Assembly (NCBI GenBank): GCA_945859605.1 | Contig: OX243814.1 | Span: 30,320,973 to 30,384,972 of the forward strand | Length of the DNA stretch: 64,000 bases | From: Lumbricus rubellus | Lineage: Eukaryota; Annelida; Clitellata; Crassiclitellata; Lumbricidae | Direction of reading: 5' to 3' | Shown here: positions 11,405 through 22,040 of the stretch, piece by piece | How the letters are laid out: every line of letters begins with the position of its first letter | Numbering within the stretch: the stretch's first letter is position 1 | Program-made: the position numbers and the translations under genes | The notes under the pieces: generated by a model | The model's input: only the letters and a program-made list of their open reading frames with translations | Told to the model about the DNA's origin: nothing | Databases searched by the model: none

Positions 11405-11879
11405 ATGTAGATGCATAATTATGGCGCAGAGGACCTGTTCTGCTTGTGCATTACTGGTTGCAATCTCTATCACAAACTCAAAACTTACGAAGAGTTATAG
11501 ACCTGCTCTAAGACAGAGTCACAGAACGCATGGTATCAGCTTATTTACGAGCGCTGCGTCTTGTTAGAAGGGTTGTCCAGATATGTAAAGTGGAGATGTG
11601 AGTTCGATTGCCTGCAGTCGATATTTTTCAGTTGATTCCGGAATAAGTTGTGCATAAATATTGATGGTGAAACCATTTTTATATAGGCCTAGCGTGTCTT
11701 AGAATTTTAGCTCACTGAGCCTCACTCTGAAACTTATCGTAGGAAATTTATTCCATTGCAGCTATAAACAGGCCTATAGGGCCTAAGTAAAACGTTGTCT
11801 AGATCAGGTGAATTTGCGTCATGTCAAGCATGACATAATTTATTATGCATAGTGATGTAGCCTAATTGCTTTCATTCAT
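11405..11879. other. no gene recognised
   Basis: AT-rich. The block GGTATCAGCTTATTTACGAG (about 11,531) recurs near 57,149 as GGTATCAGCTTATTCACAAG, so at least part of it is an unclassified interspersed repeat. Confidence 0.45.
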
Positions 11880-12240
11880 TATGGAGATTTATATAGCGCC
11901 TCTAGAAGTCACTATTCAGGAGCGTTATACCGACACAAACTTGACTGAAAAGAACCGTTTTGAGGCTGCGATGAACGCATCTGAGCAAACCGTAGCCCTT
12001 AGGCATAAATAGTACAATTGACTATAGAGAGTGGGAGCCTTTCCACACCATGGGGCAATAACGGTGATGCACTTGAATAATAGGCGGCAACAGTGCTAAA
12101 AGTGTTAAAAAAAGAGGTGTGTAGACGCCCCTTACCTTTCCAAAGGATGCCCCTTACATTTTCAGGTGTGCTGGCCAAATAAGTGGCAGGACGGCATAGA
12201 GATTTGAAAATAAGTGAAAGGATGCCGTCCATGACCGTAC
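11880..12240 (-). mobile_element. LINE 3' end fragment, degraded
   Basis: On the minus strand a broken frame contains MVWKG and later SLKTVLFS, and is followed by AGAGGCGCTATATAAATC. This matches the C-terminus and 3' tail of the CR1/L2-like LINE seen at 1,250 and 58,800, with stops and frame changes. Confidence 0.45.
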
Positions 12241-12564
12241 TGCTACACTTTAAGTTTAAGCCCTGGGCTGCAACCTGTGGTGATCATTTAATTTAATGAC
12301 GTATAAAAATCTACGTTGTTGACACACAACAGGAAAGAAAGTATTTGCGTATACAGATTGATCAAACGTTTATGCTAAAATGTCTAACAACGTTTTGCCA
12401 ATAGTAGGCCAATAATAAGAAATGCGGCAGGGCTGCAAGCAACGTGACTTTGTTATGTTTCTTTGGAAGGTTAATCGGTCATATTTGCTTGCACTGCATG
12501 AGCTGCAAGTGCAAGAATCTAAATGCGTCATAACAAACGAAATGCAAATGTATTGTAGGCCTAC

Positions 12565-12825
12565 ATGCAAAAATGTACCCCTACCTCCTTCTCCACCTCC
12601 TTATCTTCCTCCTCCTTCTTCACCTCCTTATCTTCCTCCTCCTCCTCCCATTCTGCTATTTCTCCTCCTCTTCCTGCTCCTCCTCGTCTTCTTCCTCTTC
12701 TTCCTCGTCCTCCTCCTCTTCCTTCTCCTCCTCCTCCTGTTCCTCCTCCTACTCCTCCTCTTCTCCTCGTCCTCCACTTTCTCCTCCTCCTCATCTTCCT
12801 CCTCCTCCACCACACAGGTGATTAG
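12565..12825. repeat. CTCCTC polypyrimidine tract
   Basis: About 260 bp of CTC/CTT triplets on the plus strand. It yields Ser/Leu/Pro-rich frames on one strand and Arg/Glu/Lys-rich frames on the other; none is bounded like a real exon. Confidence 0.95.
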
Positions 12826-13316
12826 TTTCTTTGTATAGTGTATATCCCTCCCTTTGTCCATCCAGTCCTACCAATCTGCTCCTTCATGCCTCTCGTATAC
12901 TCTTCCGGGCTGGCTGTAAATAGTCGCAACGTCATTAGAATTACAAATAGGACCCACTATATTTGGAAGGGTCCTGCTGTTGTGTGCTGCAAGTGTGAGG
13001 AGACCATGGCTGCAGTTGAAATAATAAATGTCATCGGAAGTGTGTCTGCATAAATCGACTGTCACTGTTTGACCATGGTGCGAAGAATCAATGATTTATA
13101 TAGCGCTATAATATATATTATTAGCGACTGTGGCGACCCTCATCGGCGGTGACCTTTATTGCCGAGTTTACACGAATATGCCACGGCCATATTTTATGAT
13201 CCTATTCATAGTCCTCTTTGAAGGTCTCCTGTCGTTATCCTTTCATCCGCCTACGCACACCGTATACGCGTCTGCTCTCTCCACTCCCACTTCACAGTAC
13301 ATTTGTCTGTCCAAAG
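12826..13316. other. no gene recognised
   Basis: Contains GATTTATATAGCGCTATAAT near 13,092, which resembles the tail of the LINE/SINE families here. Nothing else is supported. Confidence 0.45.
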
Positions 13317-13462
13317 TAGAGTGAGAATTGTGGAAAAATAACTGGAGGGCTGGATTATGGTGCAGTTGGAGTTGGGGCGTGAAAAACAGATTTTACTATG
13401 GGGCTCTAAGAAAGATTGGGGGTTGAAACGCCCCCAACCCCCGGCAATTTTCAGCCTGCATG
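13317..13462 (-). mobile_element. hAT-type MITE, family A, copy 4
   Basis: Minus orientation: starts GAGTGAGAATTGTGGAAAAA and ends GGCAATTTTCAGCCTG. The octamer GTCCAAAG lies on both sides (13,309-13,316 and 13,463-13,470), giving a clear 8-bp target duplication. Confidence 0.8.
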
Positions 13463-13470
13463 GTCCAAAG

Positions 13471-14200
13471 GCCAAAGTATCGTCATTAAACATGAAGATA
13501 AAATGAATACACGCTAACAAATCTCTGTTAGTCGTTGTTTATTTCTTCGTTCACCTTCAAAGGCTACATGCACCTGTCGAGCTCGTTCTTACCGCCCCCT
13601 TCTAAATGGGTGGCTAATGCTCTTTATGTGCATGATCCCAATTGACCTGCATGCGTGATCACAGACCTAAAACTATAACAAATAGGTTTACTGCAATTCA
13701 CATGTATACAGTTTGAAGAATAACATGTGGAAAGTAAAATCAAAGCACTTTAGAAAATATGTCCAATATAAACCTTATCTTACCGGTTGACGTTTCCGTT
13801 CTCATTCTCAACCGTACATATTATTTTAATAAACTCAACAGCAGTCAGGCTTATCTTCGCATGCCATTAAATTACCATGTGCACACACTGCACAGGCAGG
13901 CAGCCAGCTAAGTTGCCTGCAGACATATTTTGTTCAAGTCTGGTTCCATAGCATATATACATTGTATAATATGGCCGTGGTAAAAAAAACCTTGTGAAGT
14001 TGTTTGTGCCAAGGACCAATTCCAGACCACTTGGCCCAGCACGGAAAAGGCTCGATTCTGCATATTTTCAGTTCTTGCGGATGGAACCAAGAGCTACAAT
14101 AACTATTATAGACAATTATAATTGAGATCATAACAAGACTTGTAGCATTGACATGACTGACGAAATTTAAGAAAGGAGAGAATTTATTCTTACCCATCAC
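13471..14200. other. no gene recognised
   Basis: No exon or element boundary recognised in this stretch. Confidence 0.5.
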
Positions 14201-14205
14201 CACAA

Positions 14206-14206
14206 A

Positions 14207-14238
<32 letters not shown>

Positions 14239-14295
14239 CGACGACGATAATGATGATGACGACGATGATGTTGATGACGACGACGATGATGATGC
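14206..14295. repeat. (GAT/GAC)n trinucleotide repeat
   Basis: ATG/ACG triplets, giving poly-His and poly-Asp frames. It resembles the tract at 18,541 but there is no splice or family evidence for translation. Confidence 0.9.
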
Positions 14296-14589
14296 TGGCG
14301 ATGGCATTTTAGGCCTACACGTGAATAGAGTGACTGAGAGCTTGAATCATGTTGAATGGGAAGGGAATGCATGCCATAATACATTTTGTATAATGGCCAG
14401 AGCATGAGAGTGATAACACCATTTACCGTAGTGCATCGAAGCTGAATTAGATAATAATTATGTATAGTTATGCTTCATAAATTTGCGCATCGTCAGAATA
14501 ATTTATGGGCAATTTTCTGTTAACCTATTATGTCCACAGAGTGGCAAGATAAACGTTTATATCGCATCAATAGCGAGAATACGTCACAG

Positions 14590-15062
14590 AGATTTCGTCA
14601 TAGAGAATACGTCACAGAGAACATGTGCACGTCACACAAAACACGTTACCTATATAAAACACGTCACTGAGAATTCGTCACAAAGAATGCGTCACAAACA
14701 GAGAACGCGTCGCATAAAACACTTCACAGTGAACATGTCACAGAGAGAACATGTCACAAAGAGAACATGTCACAGAGAGAACACGTCACAAAGAGAACAT
14801 GTCACAAAGAGAACATGTCACAAAGAGAACATGTCACAGAGAGAACACGTCACAAAGAGAACATGTCACAGAGAGAACACGTCACAGAGAGAACACGTCA
14901 CAGAGAGAACACGTCACAGAGAGAACACGCCACATAGAGAACACGTCACAAAGAGAACATGTCACAAAAAGAACATGTCACAAAAAGAACATGTCACAGA
15001 GAGAACATGTCACAGAAGGCATATCACAGGGAATGCGGCACAAAGAGAACAATTCACAATAA
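14590..15062. repeat. 16-bp minisatellite (ACGTCACAGAGAGAAC)
   Basis: About 25-30 units of ACGTCACAGAGAGAAC and the variant ATGTCACAAAGAGAAC. The unit length is not a multiple of three, so one frame gives a 16-residue protein repeat (SQREHVTERTRH..) with each unit read in all three phases. The left third is more diverged than the right. A 202-residue frame covers it, but nothing else indicates a gene. Confidence 0.9.
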
Positions 15063-15790
15063 TTCCGCGCGTCTTTCTGTTGCTGTCCTGACTGAAAAAT
15101 TTATTTGAAATACGCAAAGTAATTTATAAATGGCGATGGCCTTTGTTGTCGTATAGCCTACGTTGTCTCAAGACCATGGATCACAGAGAATTCGTCACGT
15201 TCTTTTATTCTAACAACCTCATGAGAATTTTGCAGTAGATGAAACGAATGCGTAAAGCAGGTAAAATAGGAAAATTAATAAGCCAAACAGATGACAAATT
15301 GCAGACATGTGCACTTAATATATTGCAACGTATATATATATATATTGAATACACCACAATTAATTATAGACCTATCTTTCGTACTTCATACCATGATGTA
15401 GGCGTAAAATAATAATAGGCTCTATTATTATAGTTTTCCTACAATATTATTTTTGCAAAACTTTGTGGCCCTAATTAGGCTACGTTTGTGGCTGCACAGT
15501 CATATAGCATCAACAAAAGATACTCGTCAATGTATAGCTCAATAATAATCTTCGTTTAATTTGAAATGTCACAATCATAATTCATGGTATATGATAGCAA
15601 GTTATTACAGGAGTTAAATCCAACTGTCGGCAGCCATGCAAAGCGCCACCACGTCTTACTGCGCAGTTTACCAAGACCTCTTTTATAGAACCTTAAAGGC
15701 GCTAAAAGAATTTACAAATTTGTAGACACGTACACAGACGCAGACATTCCTAAATCACCCATGTCACTTAATTGGAGCACTGATTTTCAG
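15063..15790. other. no gene recognised
   Basis: AT-rich. A single stray TCACAGAGAATTCGTCAC near 15,180 is an outlying relic of the neighbouring minisatellite. Confidence 0.5.
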
Positions 15791-15796
15791 ATGTTC

Positions 15797-16035
15797 AGAG
15801 AGAGGGAGAGGGAGCATCAAAGCGAGCGAGTGTGGTATAGACAGAGACAAAGAGATAGAGACAAAGAGAAAGAAAGATAAAGACAGAGAAAGAGAAAATG
15901 AAAGGCAGAGAAAGAGAAAATCAAAGACAGAGAAAGAGATGCAGACTTAGTCTCAGATAGAAAGACAGACACACTTACAGACAGGCAGAGATACATACAG
16001 AAACAGATGGAGAGACGGAGAGAGACAGAGAAATA
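15797..16035. repeat. GA-rich simple repeat
   Basis: AGAGACAAAGAGAAAGA-type imperfect repeats followed by (ACAG)n. It produces Ser/Leu-rich minus-strand frames of no significance. Confidence 0.9.
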
Positions 16036-16494
16036 CTGAATTCTCTTTACTCGTGGCACTAGCCATGTGGCACTCAATTACCGCCGCATTGGTGGTGAGG
16101 ACCATGCGTGCATGAGGCCTGACAACAAAAGCACTATTTATCATTTCATAGGAGATAATTAACTCAACGGCGAATGGCACGCAATCATGAAATACGACCA
16201 CACAGATTGTCTGATTGACAAGCTAAATAACAGACAGGCAGACAGTAAAAGACGACCACACATAGAAAGAAAGAAAAACAGTTGTGCTCACTTAGTTAGA
16301 CAAGGGTTGGATTTATGTTAACACCTTTGTTGTGGGATGATAAATAGCTGCAGCAATCGTAGAAGCATATGCACCATTGTTAGACTGGCCTATAATTATA
16401 TAATACAAAGGTGAGTGACGTCCAAGCCCACACACACACACACACCACACGCACGCGCACACACTTTATGCATGCATACATGTATATAGTTGCA
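16036..16494. other. no gene; short CA tract
   Basis: Includes (CA)n with CGCA variants at 16,429-16,462, just before the Helitron. Confidence 0.5.
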
Positions 16495-17100
16495 TCTATA
16501 TATATAAAAATGAAACTTTCCAATAGTTTGTGTAAAGTGTTCTCGAAACGTACCGCACAGATTGTTTTGAAAATTTCACAAAACCTTCCATGCCTATCAG
16601 AGAGTTTCCAACTTTTTTTTCTCCGAATAAACGCAATATTTTCCACAAAAAGTGAACTTTGCATTCCGCTCGACCGCCATTTCCAAATTGAAAACCGCAC
16701 GTTGCCAGATTCACAAACGCCTTCACAGTGACTGCGACCATGCAGACGAAACATGAATTGGAGGTTGCGTCTCGTGACGTCATAAGCGATTCGCGTAATT
16801 ATTTTGCGGCCTTCTTGGTTGAAGGAGGAAAGAAGCGGAGGGGCGGGACGGAGGGGGAGGGGAGGGAGGCGGCGGGGAGGGGGAGCGGGACGGAAGGGGA
16901 GGGGAAGGGGGAGGGGGAGGGGAGAGGAGGGGGGAGGTGAGGGGAGGGGAAGGGAGGTGAGGTGAGGGGAGGGGAGGGGAGGAGAGGAGAGGGGAGGGGA
17001 GGGGAGGGGAGGGGAGGGGAGGGGAGGGGAGGGGAGGGGAGGGGAGGGGAGAAGGGGAGAGTCTTTTCTGCCACAGCAACGCGTGGCCGGGTACAGCTAG
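16495..17100 (+). mobile_element. non-autonomous Helitron, copy 1
   Basis: Begins TCTATATATATAAAAATGAA after an A and ends GTACAGCTAG before a T: the TC...CTAG ends and A|T insertion expected of Helitrons. A hairpin with stem GCCAC/GTGGC lies 13 bases before the end (CCACAGCAACGCGTGGC). The interior has a GGGGA purine tract (about 16,835-17,055). No Rep/helicase frame. Confidence 0.85.
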
Positions 17101-17125
17101 TAATTGTATATAATTATATATTTCT

Positions 17126-17325
17126 GTGTGTGTGCCTGCAGGTGTGTATAGATATACGTACATAAGCACATGCATGCATACATATGTTGTGTGTAGAATT
17201 AGACCCCCACACATACAAACACACACACACACACACACATACAAACACACACACATACATACAAGCACACACACATACAAACAAACACACACACATACAA
17301 ACACAAACACACACACACAAATACA
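17126..17325. repeat. CA/ACAT-rich simple repeat
   Basis: (CA)n with ACATACAAA interruptions. Source of spurious VCVCV and HTHTH frames on the two strands. Confidence 0.9.
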
Positions 17326-17649
17326 CGCTCATAGGCATGATCGAAAACGATAAAATCATACATATACAAAACATGTGCGGTTGTGTGTATACACTGTAAG
17401 GTGGCGATCGACAGCAAACAAACAGTAAACAGAAAGACAGAGCACAAAGAGCAGGACCGACCGATACAAACGAAGAAGAAGAAGAGAGACAGAGAAACAG
17501 AGAGACAGAGCCAGGCGTACAGTAGGAAAGATGGCAACACACAGAGGCAGATGCAGAGAGACAAGCGTACTTGGTCGGTTATTGATCGGAGAGGACGGTG
17601 TGACGAATGTGCATGGCCACCAGCCGCTGCAACTACATGCTCAGTCTTC

Positions 17650-18215
17650 AGATAGACATTACGACCTCCTCCTTCTACTTCTCCTTCTCCTCCTTTATCT
17701 CCTCCTGTTCTTCCTCCTCTTCTTCTTGCTCCTCGTAGTCGTCCCCGTCCTTCTCCAACTCCTCCTTTTCTTCCTTTTTCTTCTCCCATTCTTTCATGCT
17801 CCTCCACTTCCTTCTTCTTCTCTCCCTCCTCTGCATCCACCCCTCCCCCATTCAGTTTCTCCTACTCTGACAGCCTCTTCTTTTCGTATACTTCACCGTT
17901 GGCTATTCCTTTTACTTCTCCTCCAGCTTCTATTTTTTATGCTCTTTCTTTTCTTCGTCAACTTGTCCTCGCATTGTTCTCATCATAGTCCTGCTACTCT
18001 TTCTTTCCTCCTCTTCCTCCTTTTTCTCCTTCTCCTACTCATTGCTCCTCTTTCCCCTTCTTCCTTTTCACCTCCTCCTCTCTCTCTACTAATTTCTCCT
18101 TCCACATCTCTTCCTCAATCCTCATATTTTTCATTTCTCCTCCTCCTATTCCTCATATTCTCTCCTTCCCCAAACTCTTCCTCATCTTTTCTCCTGCACT
18201 TCTGCTCGAGAAAAC
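17650..18215. repeat. long CT-rich polypyrimidine tract
   Basis: About 560 bp of irregular CTCCTT/TTCTTC sequence, less regular than the tract at 12,565. It gives a 233-residue Leu/Ser-rich frame that I attribute to composition. Confidence 0.85.
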
Positions 18216-18412
18216 GCCCTTCGATAAATTGATGCCAAACTTATTTCATTACACGCCAATCAATAACACAACGCAAGCCGCCGAACAATGACGGACGGAC
18301 GGCAGAAATAGGGGGGGGGAGAATCGAGAATTGTGGAGAGGGGGAGGCGACAGGAATAGCATTATATCGACTGGTACGCGAGTGTGAGGAGGGCCTTAGA
18401 TTACAGGGTGTA

Positions 18413-18660
18413 CCGTATAAAAGCCGTTGAGTGTTGGGCGTGTGTAGGCCGTGACAGCAGCTGCTGTTGACCGAACCAAGCCATCGTCGTCGTCGCCTTC
18501 CATTCGTATTAATGAGGCTGATCGGAGCCAAGCGTCGATTGATGATGATGATGACGACGATGACGATGATGATGGAATATTAGCTGCTGCTGCCGCAGAG
18601 AGATCGATACACAGCGCAACGTGTGCGCACCACCTTCTTACTTACTTACTATAATGTGAT
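18413..18660 (+). promoter_or_regulatory. weak candidate TATA promoter
   Basis: GTACCGTATAAAAGCCG (TATAAAA at about 18,417) precedes a GC-richer stretch with GCAGCTGCTG and a (GAT)n run. It lies 1.6 kb upstream of the first coding exon of the six-exon gene, in the right orientation. No donor site was identified downstream, so this is suggestive only. Confidence 0.2.
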
Positions 18661-18721
18661 TACCACGCAGCGAGCGCGCTTGCGTATAGCACTATCATTA
18701 TAGCCTACCTGTTTGGGTTCC

Positions 18722-18980
18722 TGTGTGTAATGTGTATGCGTATTTGCGTGTGTCCCTGCCTATTTGTGTGCGTGCGTGTAACCAATGTCACTATGTGTGT
18801 GTGTGTTTGTGTGTGTGTATATATGTTCGTATATATGTATGTGCCTACGAGTATTTGTGTGCGTTCGTGTATGTGTGTATATGTTCGTATATGTGCCTAT
18901 TTATGTGCGTGCGTGTATGTGTGTGTATCTGTGCGTGCGTGTCTATTTGTGTGCGTGTTTGTTTGTGTAAGTAGAGAGGA
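18722..18980. repeat. GT-rich simple repeat
   Basis: (GT)n interrupted by ATAT and GCGT. Frames across it are repeat artefacts. Confidence 0.9.
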
Positions 18981-19309
18981 TGTGTGTGTGGCGACTCGTG
19001 CGGATTGGATATGGAATCATTTTCCAGTTTCTTTTCCGGTTGCAAAGTGAATGCCTTTCTTCGATGCACTTTGTCGTAAGAAGATGTAAGTGCGAAGTGG
19101 ACCAATGCCAAGCCCATAATTATTATAAACAGCGGAAGTGGTATTAATTATAGTAGGGTTTGATCAGAAAATGAATGTTGTTCAACTAATGCACTTAAGA
19201 AGTTCAGACGACTTTGAAGGTCTTTGCTAGAGGATATAATGTGACTCCATTCCCTTAACCATCGTAATCGTAATTGTAAACTCGGAGCTCCTACAGCGCC
19301 CACAAATGC

Positions 19310-19782
19310 GGTTCCACGACAACTGGTCCACCGACAACTCGTCCAACGACAACTCGTCCACGGACAACTGGTCCACCGAGAACTCGTCCACCGGAATAGA
19401 AGCCGGAATAATGAGAAAACGCTTGAGAAATGGAAGCTGGATGAAGGTTTTTACAGGTGAAATAGAAGCTGGATTGATGAAAAACCGCTTAAGAAATGGA
19501 AGATGGATCAAGTTTTTTTCTATCTGAAATAGAAGCTGGATGCATGATGAGACACATGATGAAAATCGTAAATTCAGCTTCTATTTAAGGAAGAAAACCA
19601 TTAGACTTTTTCATAAACCCAGCTCCTATTTCGTAAATAAAGAACTTTCATCCAGCTTCCATTTCTCAAGCGCTTTCTCGTTAATCCGGCTTCTATTTCA
19701 GTGGACCAGTTGTCGGTGGATCAGTTGTCCGTGGACGAGTTGTCATTGGACGAGTTGTCGTTGGACGAGTTGTCGTGACACC
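19310..19782. mobile_element. Mutator-like fold-back element, copy 1 (473 bp)
   Basis: Starts GGTTCCACGACAACTGGTCC and ends GAGTTGTCGTGACACC. Each arm is a tandem array of 12-bp units (GACAACTSGTCC), inverted between the arms. The centre is a second array of GAAATAGAAGCTGGAT units that also turns round halfway. Flanks CACAAATGC and CACAAAAGC match in eight of nine bases, a 9-bp duplication like those of Mutator-like elements. Superfamily placement is inferred. Confidence 0.7.
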
Positions 19783-20013
19783 CACAAAAGCCAAGTCGCG
19801 GGAACCAGATTATTCACAGGCGCTCACTCAAAACAGGATGAAGACGCAAAGCTCAGATAAAAGAATTGTAGAATGGTCATTAGTAGATAACGCATGATAG
19901 AGTAGGTTTTGTAGCAGTTACTTTACAGTAGTTATTATAGTAGCTATTGTAGTAATTATCATTGCTGTTATTAGTTGCTATTCTAATGCCATGATTCTCG
20001 TATTGTATAAGGC

Positions 20014-20179
20014 ATGACTTCCGGTATGTCAGCCACCATCTTGGATTCTCGAATGGATCCGATGCAGTACGATGTGAGGAGCAGACTCACCCTCGATTTG
20101 GATCTGGATGACGTCACATCCGGTGAAGGGCAAGAGAAAAGCACGACACTAAAATCAGAGGACTCTGGAATAGTGATGA
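20014..20179 (+). CDS. exon 1 of the six-exon gene
   Basis: Begins ATGACTTCCGGTATG and encodes 55 residues starting MTSGMSATILDSRMDP and ending SEDSGIVM plus one base. The donor is GATGA|GTAAGC at 20,180. The start is supported by an in-frame stop just upstream; an acceptor at TATAAG|GC before the ATG cannot be excluded. Confidence 0.6.
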
Positions 20180-22005
20180 GTAAGCAATTCTGATCGAGTA
20201 AAATGAAGAAATTTTTCACCCTGCAGGTGGTCCATTCCTCAACTGCTGTAGGTCTAGAACCATAGAGATGTATTATGTAATAAATATATCACTAGAGAGA
20301 GTATCACGTCTGTATACATTGAAATCGTTGTCTAAATCGACCCGGCCAATCACATAACGTCTAATTGGACCGACCAATCACAGGCGATTTCTTATACCAA
20401 CCAATCACAGTCTTACAGCATCGATCTGGTCAGTACGCGGCGTAAATTTTGAATTCATATCTGATTGCAGGGCAGATACGACATACTTTCTCTCTATCGC
20501 TGATGTTATACAATGTAATACATCTCAATGTCTAGAACCCTGTGGTTTATTCAGAGTGAGACAAAAATCAATTATTCGATCATTCTGTGTCATAGGAATT
20601 ATGTTAATTACATATTTTTTAAATAAAAATTACGATATGCTAACTATGCTGCAGGTTAAATTGTCATGGCTATATTAGATCATGTGCAGTAGGGTGTCAC
20701 AAAGATTTTTTCCCGTCAATGATGCTTTTTGGCTGGTGAGACTTTGCATTTAAAAAAAAGCATTATTTGGGAACACCCTAATGTGCAGGCATACGAGAGA
20801 CCGCATTAACAACAACAATTTTGAAAGAAGTTATAGGCCTATGTTTGAATTGTTAAAACGCCACCCATGCAGCAGTAATGAGTATTTGTTTGTATGCGTA
20901 CTTGTTATAGCGCCCCTTCAAGCTCACTACTCAGAGGCGCTCCCGATGCAGAGCGGACACTGCATCGGAGTTTCACGCCGAAGCGCTGAGCAATTGTAAG
21001 TGAAGGACTTGCCCAAGGTCCTTACGCGGCTTGAGGGTGGATTCGAACCTCGGACCTTCCGGCTCCAAGGCAACGACGCCACCACTAGACCACCGCGCCT
21101 CAGTAAGGCCTACAAAAGCCATAGATATAATGCATTTAATTTAATTTGATGCTCGTAGACTACTTGGCTGTTTGTTTGACTTATGGTATGTAATCAACAT
21201 TGACCTACAAGGGTTCGTATATATATATATGTATATATATATAGATAGATACGTTATCTGTGACATATCGACAGGAATCTAATTTAATGATCCACGATAT
21301 TGCTGATGCATCACATAGAATCTATGTCATAGATTCTAGAATATCCAGTCCTCCATATTCCATACCCACATCCACCCATACCTACATTCGTCCATTATAC
21401 CTCATCCATCCATCCACACATTCATTCTTCCACCTATACCCATCCACCCATTTCCCATCCGCCCATACCCCCATCCACTTATTCATCGATCCATTCCACC
21501 CATCTATTCACCCATTCCACATCCACTCATTCCCTATCACACCCATCCAACCGTACCCCCTTCCAACCATATTGTTGTCCACCCATTCATCAATCCATCC
21601 ATCCACCCATTCCCCCATCCACTCATACCCTCATCCACCCATACCCCATCCACCCATTACCCCATCCACCCTTTCCCCATGCACCCATTTCCCCATCCAC
21701 TCATACTCCATCAACCCATAACCCCCATCCACCCATACCCCATCCACCCATTCCCCCCATCCACCCATTTCCATCCACCCATTCCAATCCACCCATTCCC
21801 CCATCCACCCATACCCCATACTCCTATACCCCATCCAATAATTCCCCATTTCCCAACCATCCATTCATCTGATGTCTCACTGTCGCTGTTTTCAGTGAGT
21901 GAGATCCAGCGAGATGGAAGAACTCGCTTTCCACGATCTCCAGGTTTCCACTTCGGCCTTGACGAGGAGACGGCACGAAACCAGGAAGCGGAGGAGGAAG
22001 ACGAA

Positions 22006-22040
<35 letters not shown>

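Noticed and set aside
12422..12861. Ser/Leu-rich plus-strand and Arg/Glu-rich minus-strand frames
   Set aside because: CTC/CTT triplet tract without exon boundaries. The 233-residue frame at 17,531-18,232 is rejected for the same reason.
14590..15062. CRISPR-like repeat array
   Set aside because: Units are contiguous 16-mers with no spacers, in animal DNA with Helitrons and spliced genes.
14483..15091. 202-residue frame with regular SQREHVTE repeats
   Set aside because: A 16-bp minisatellite explains it entirely; no splice sites, no homology and ragged ends.
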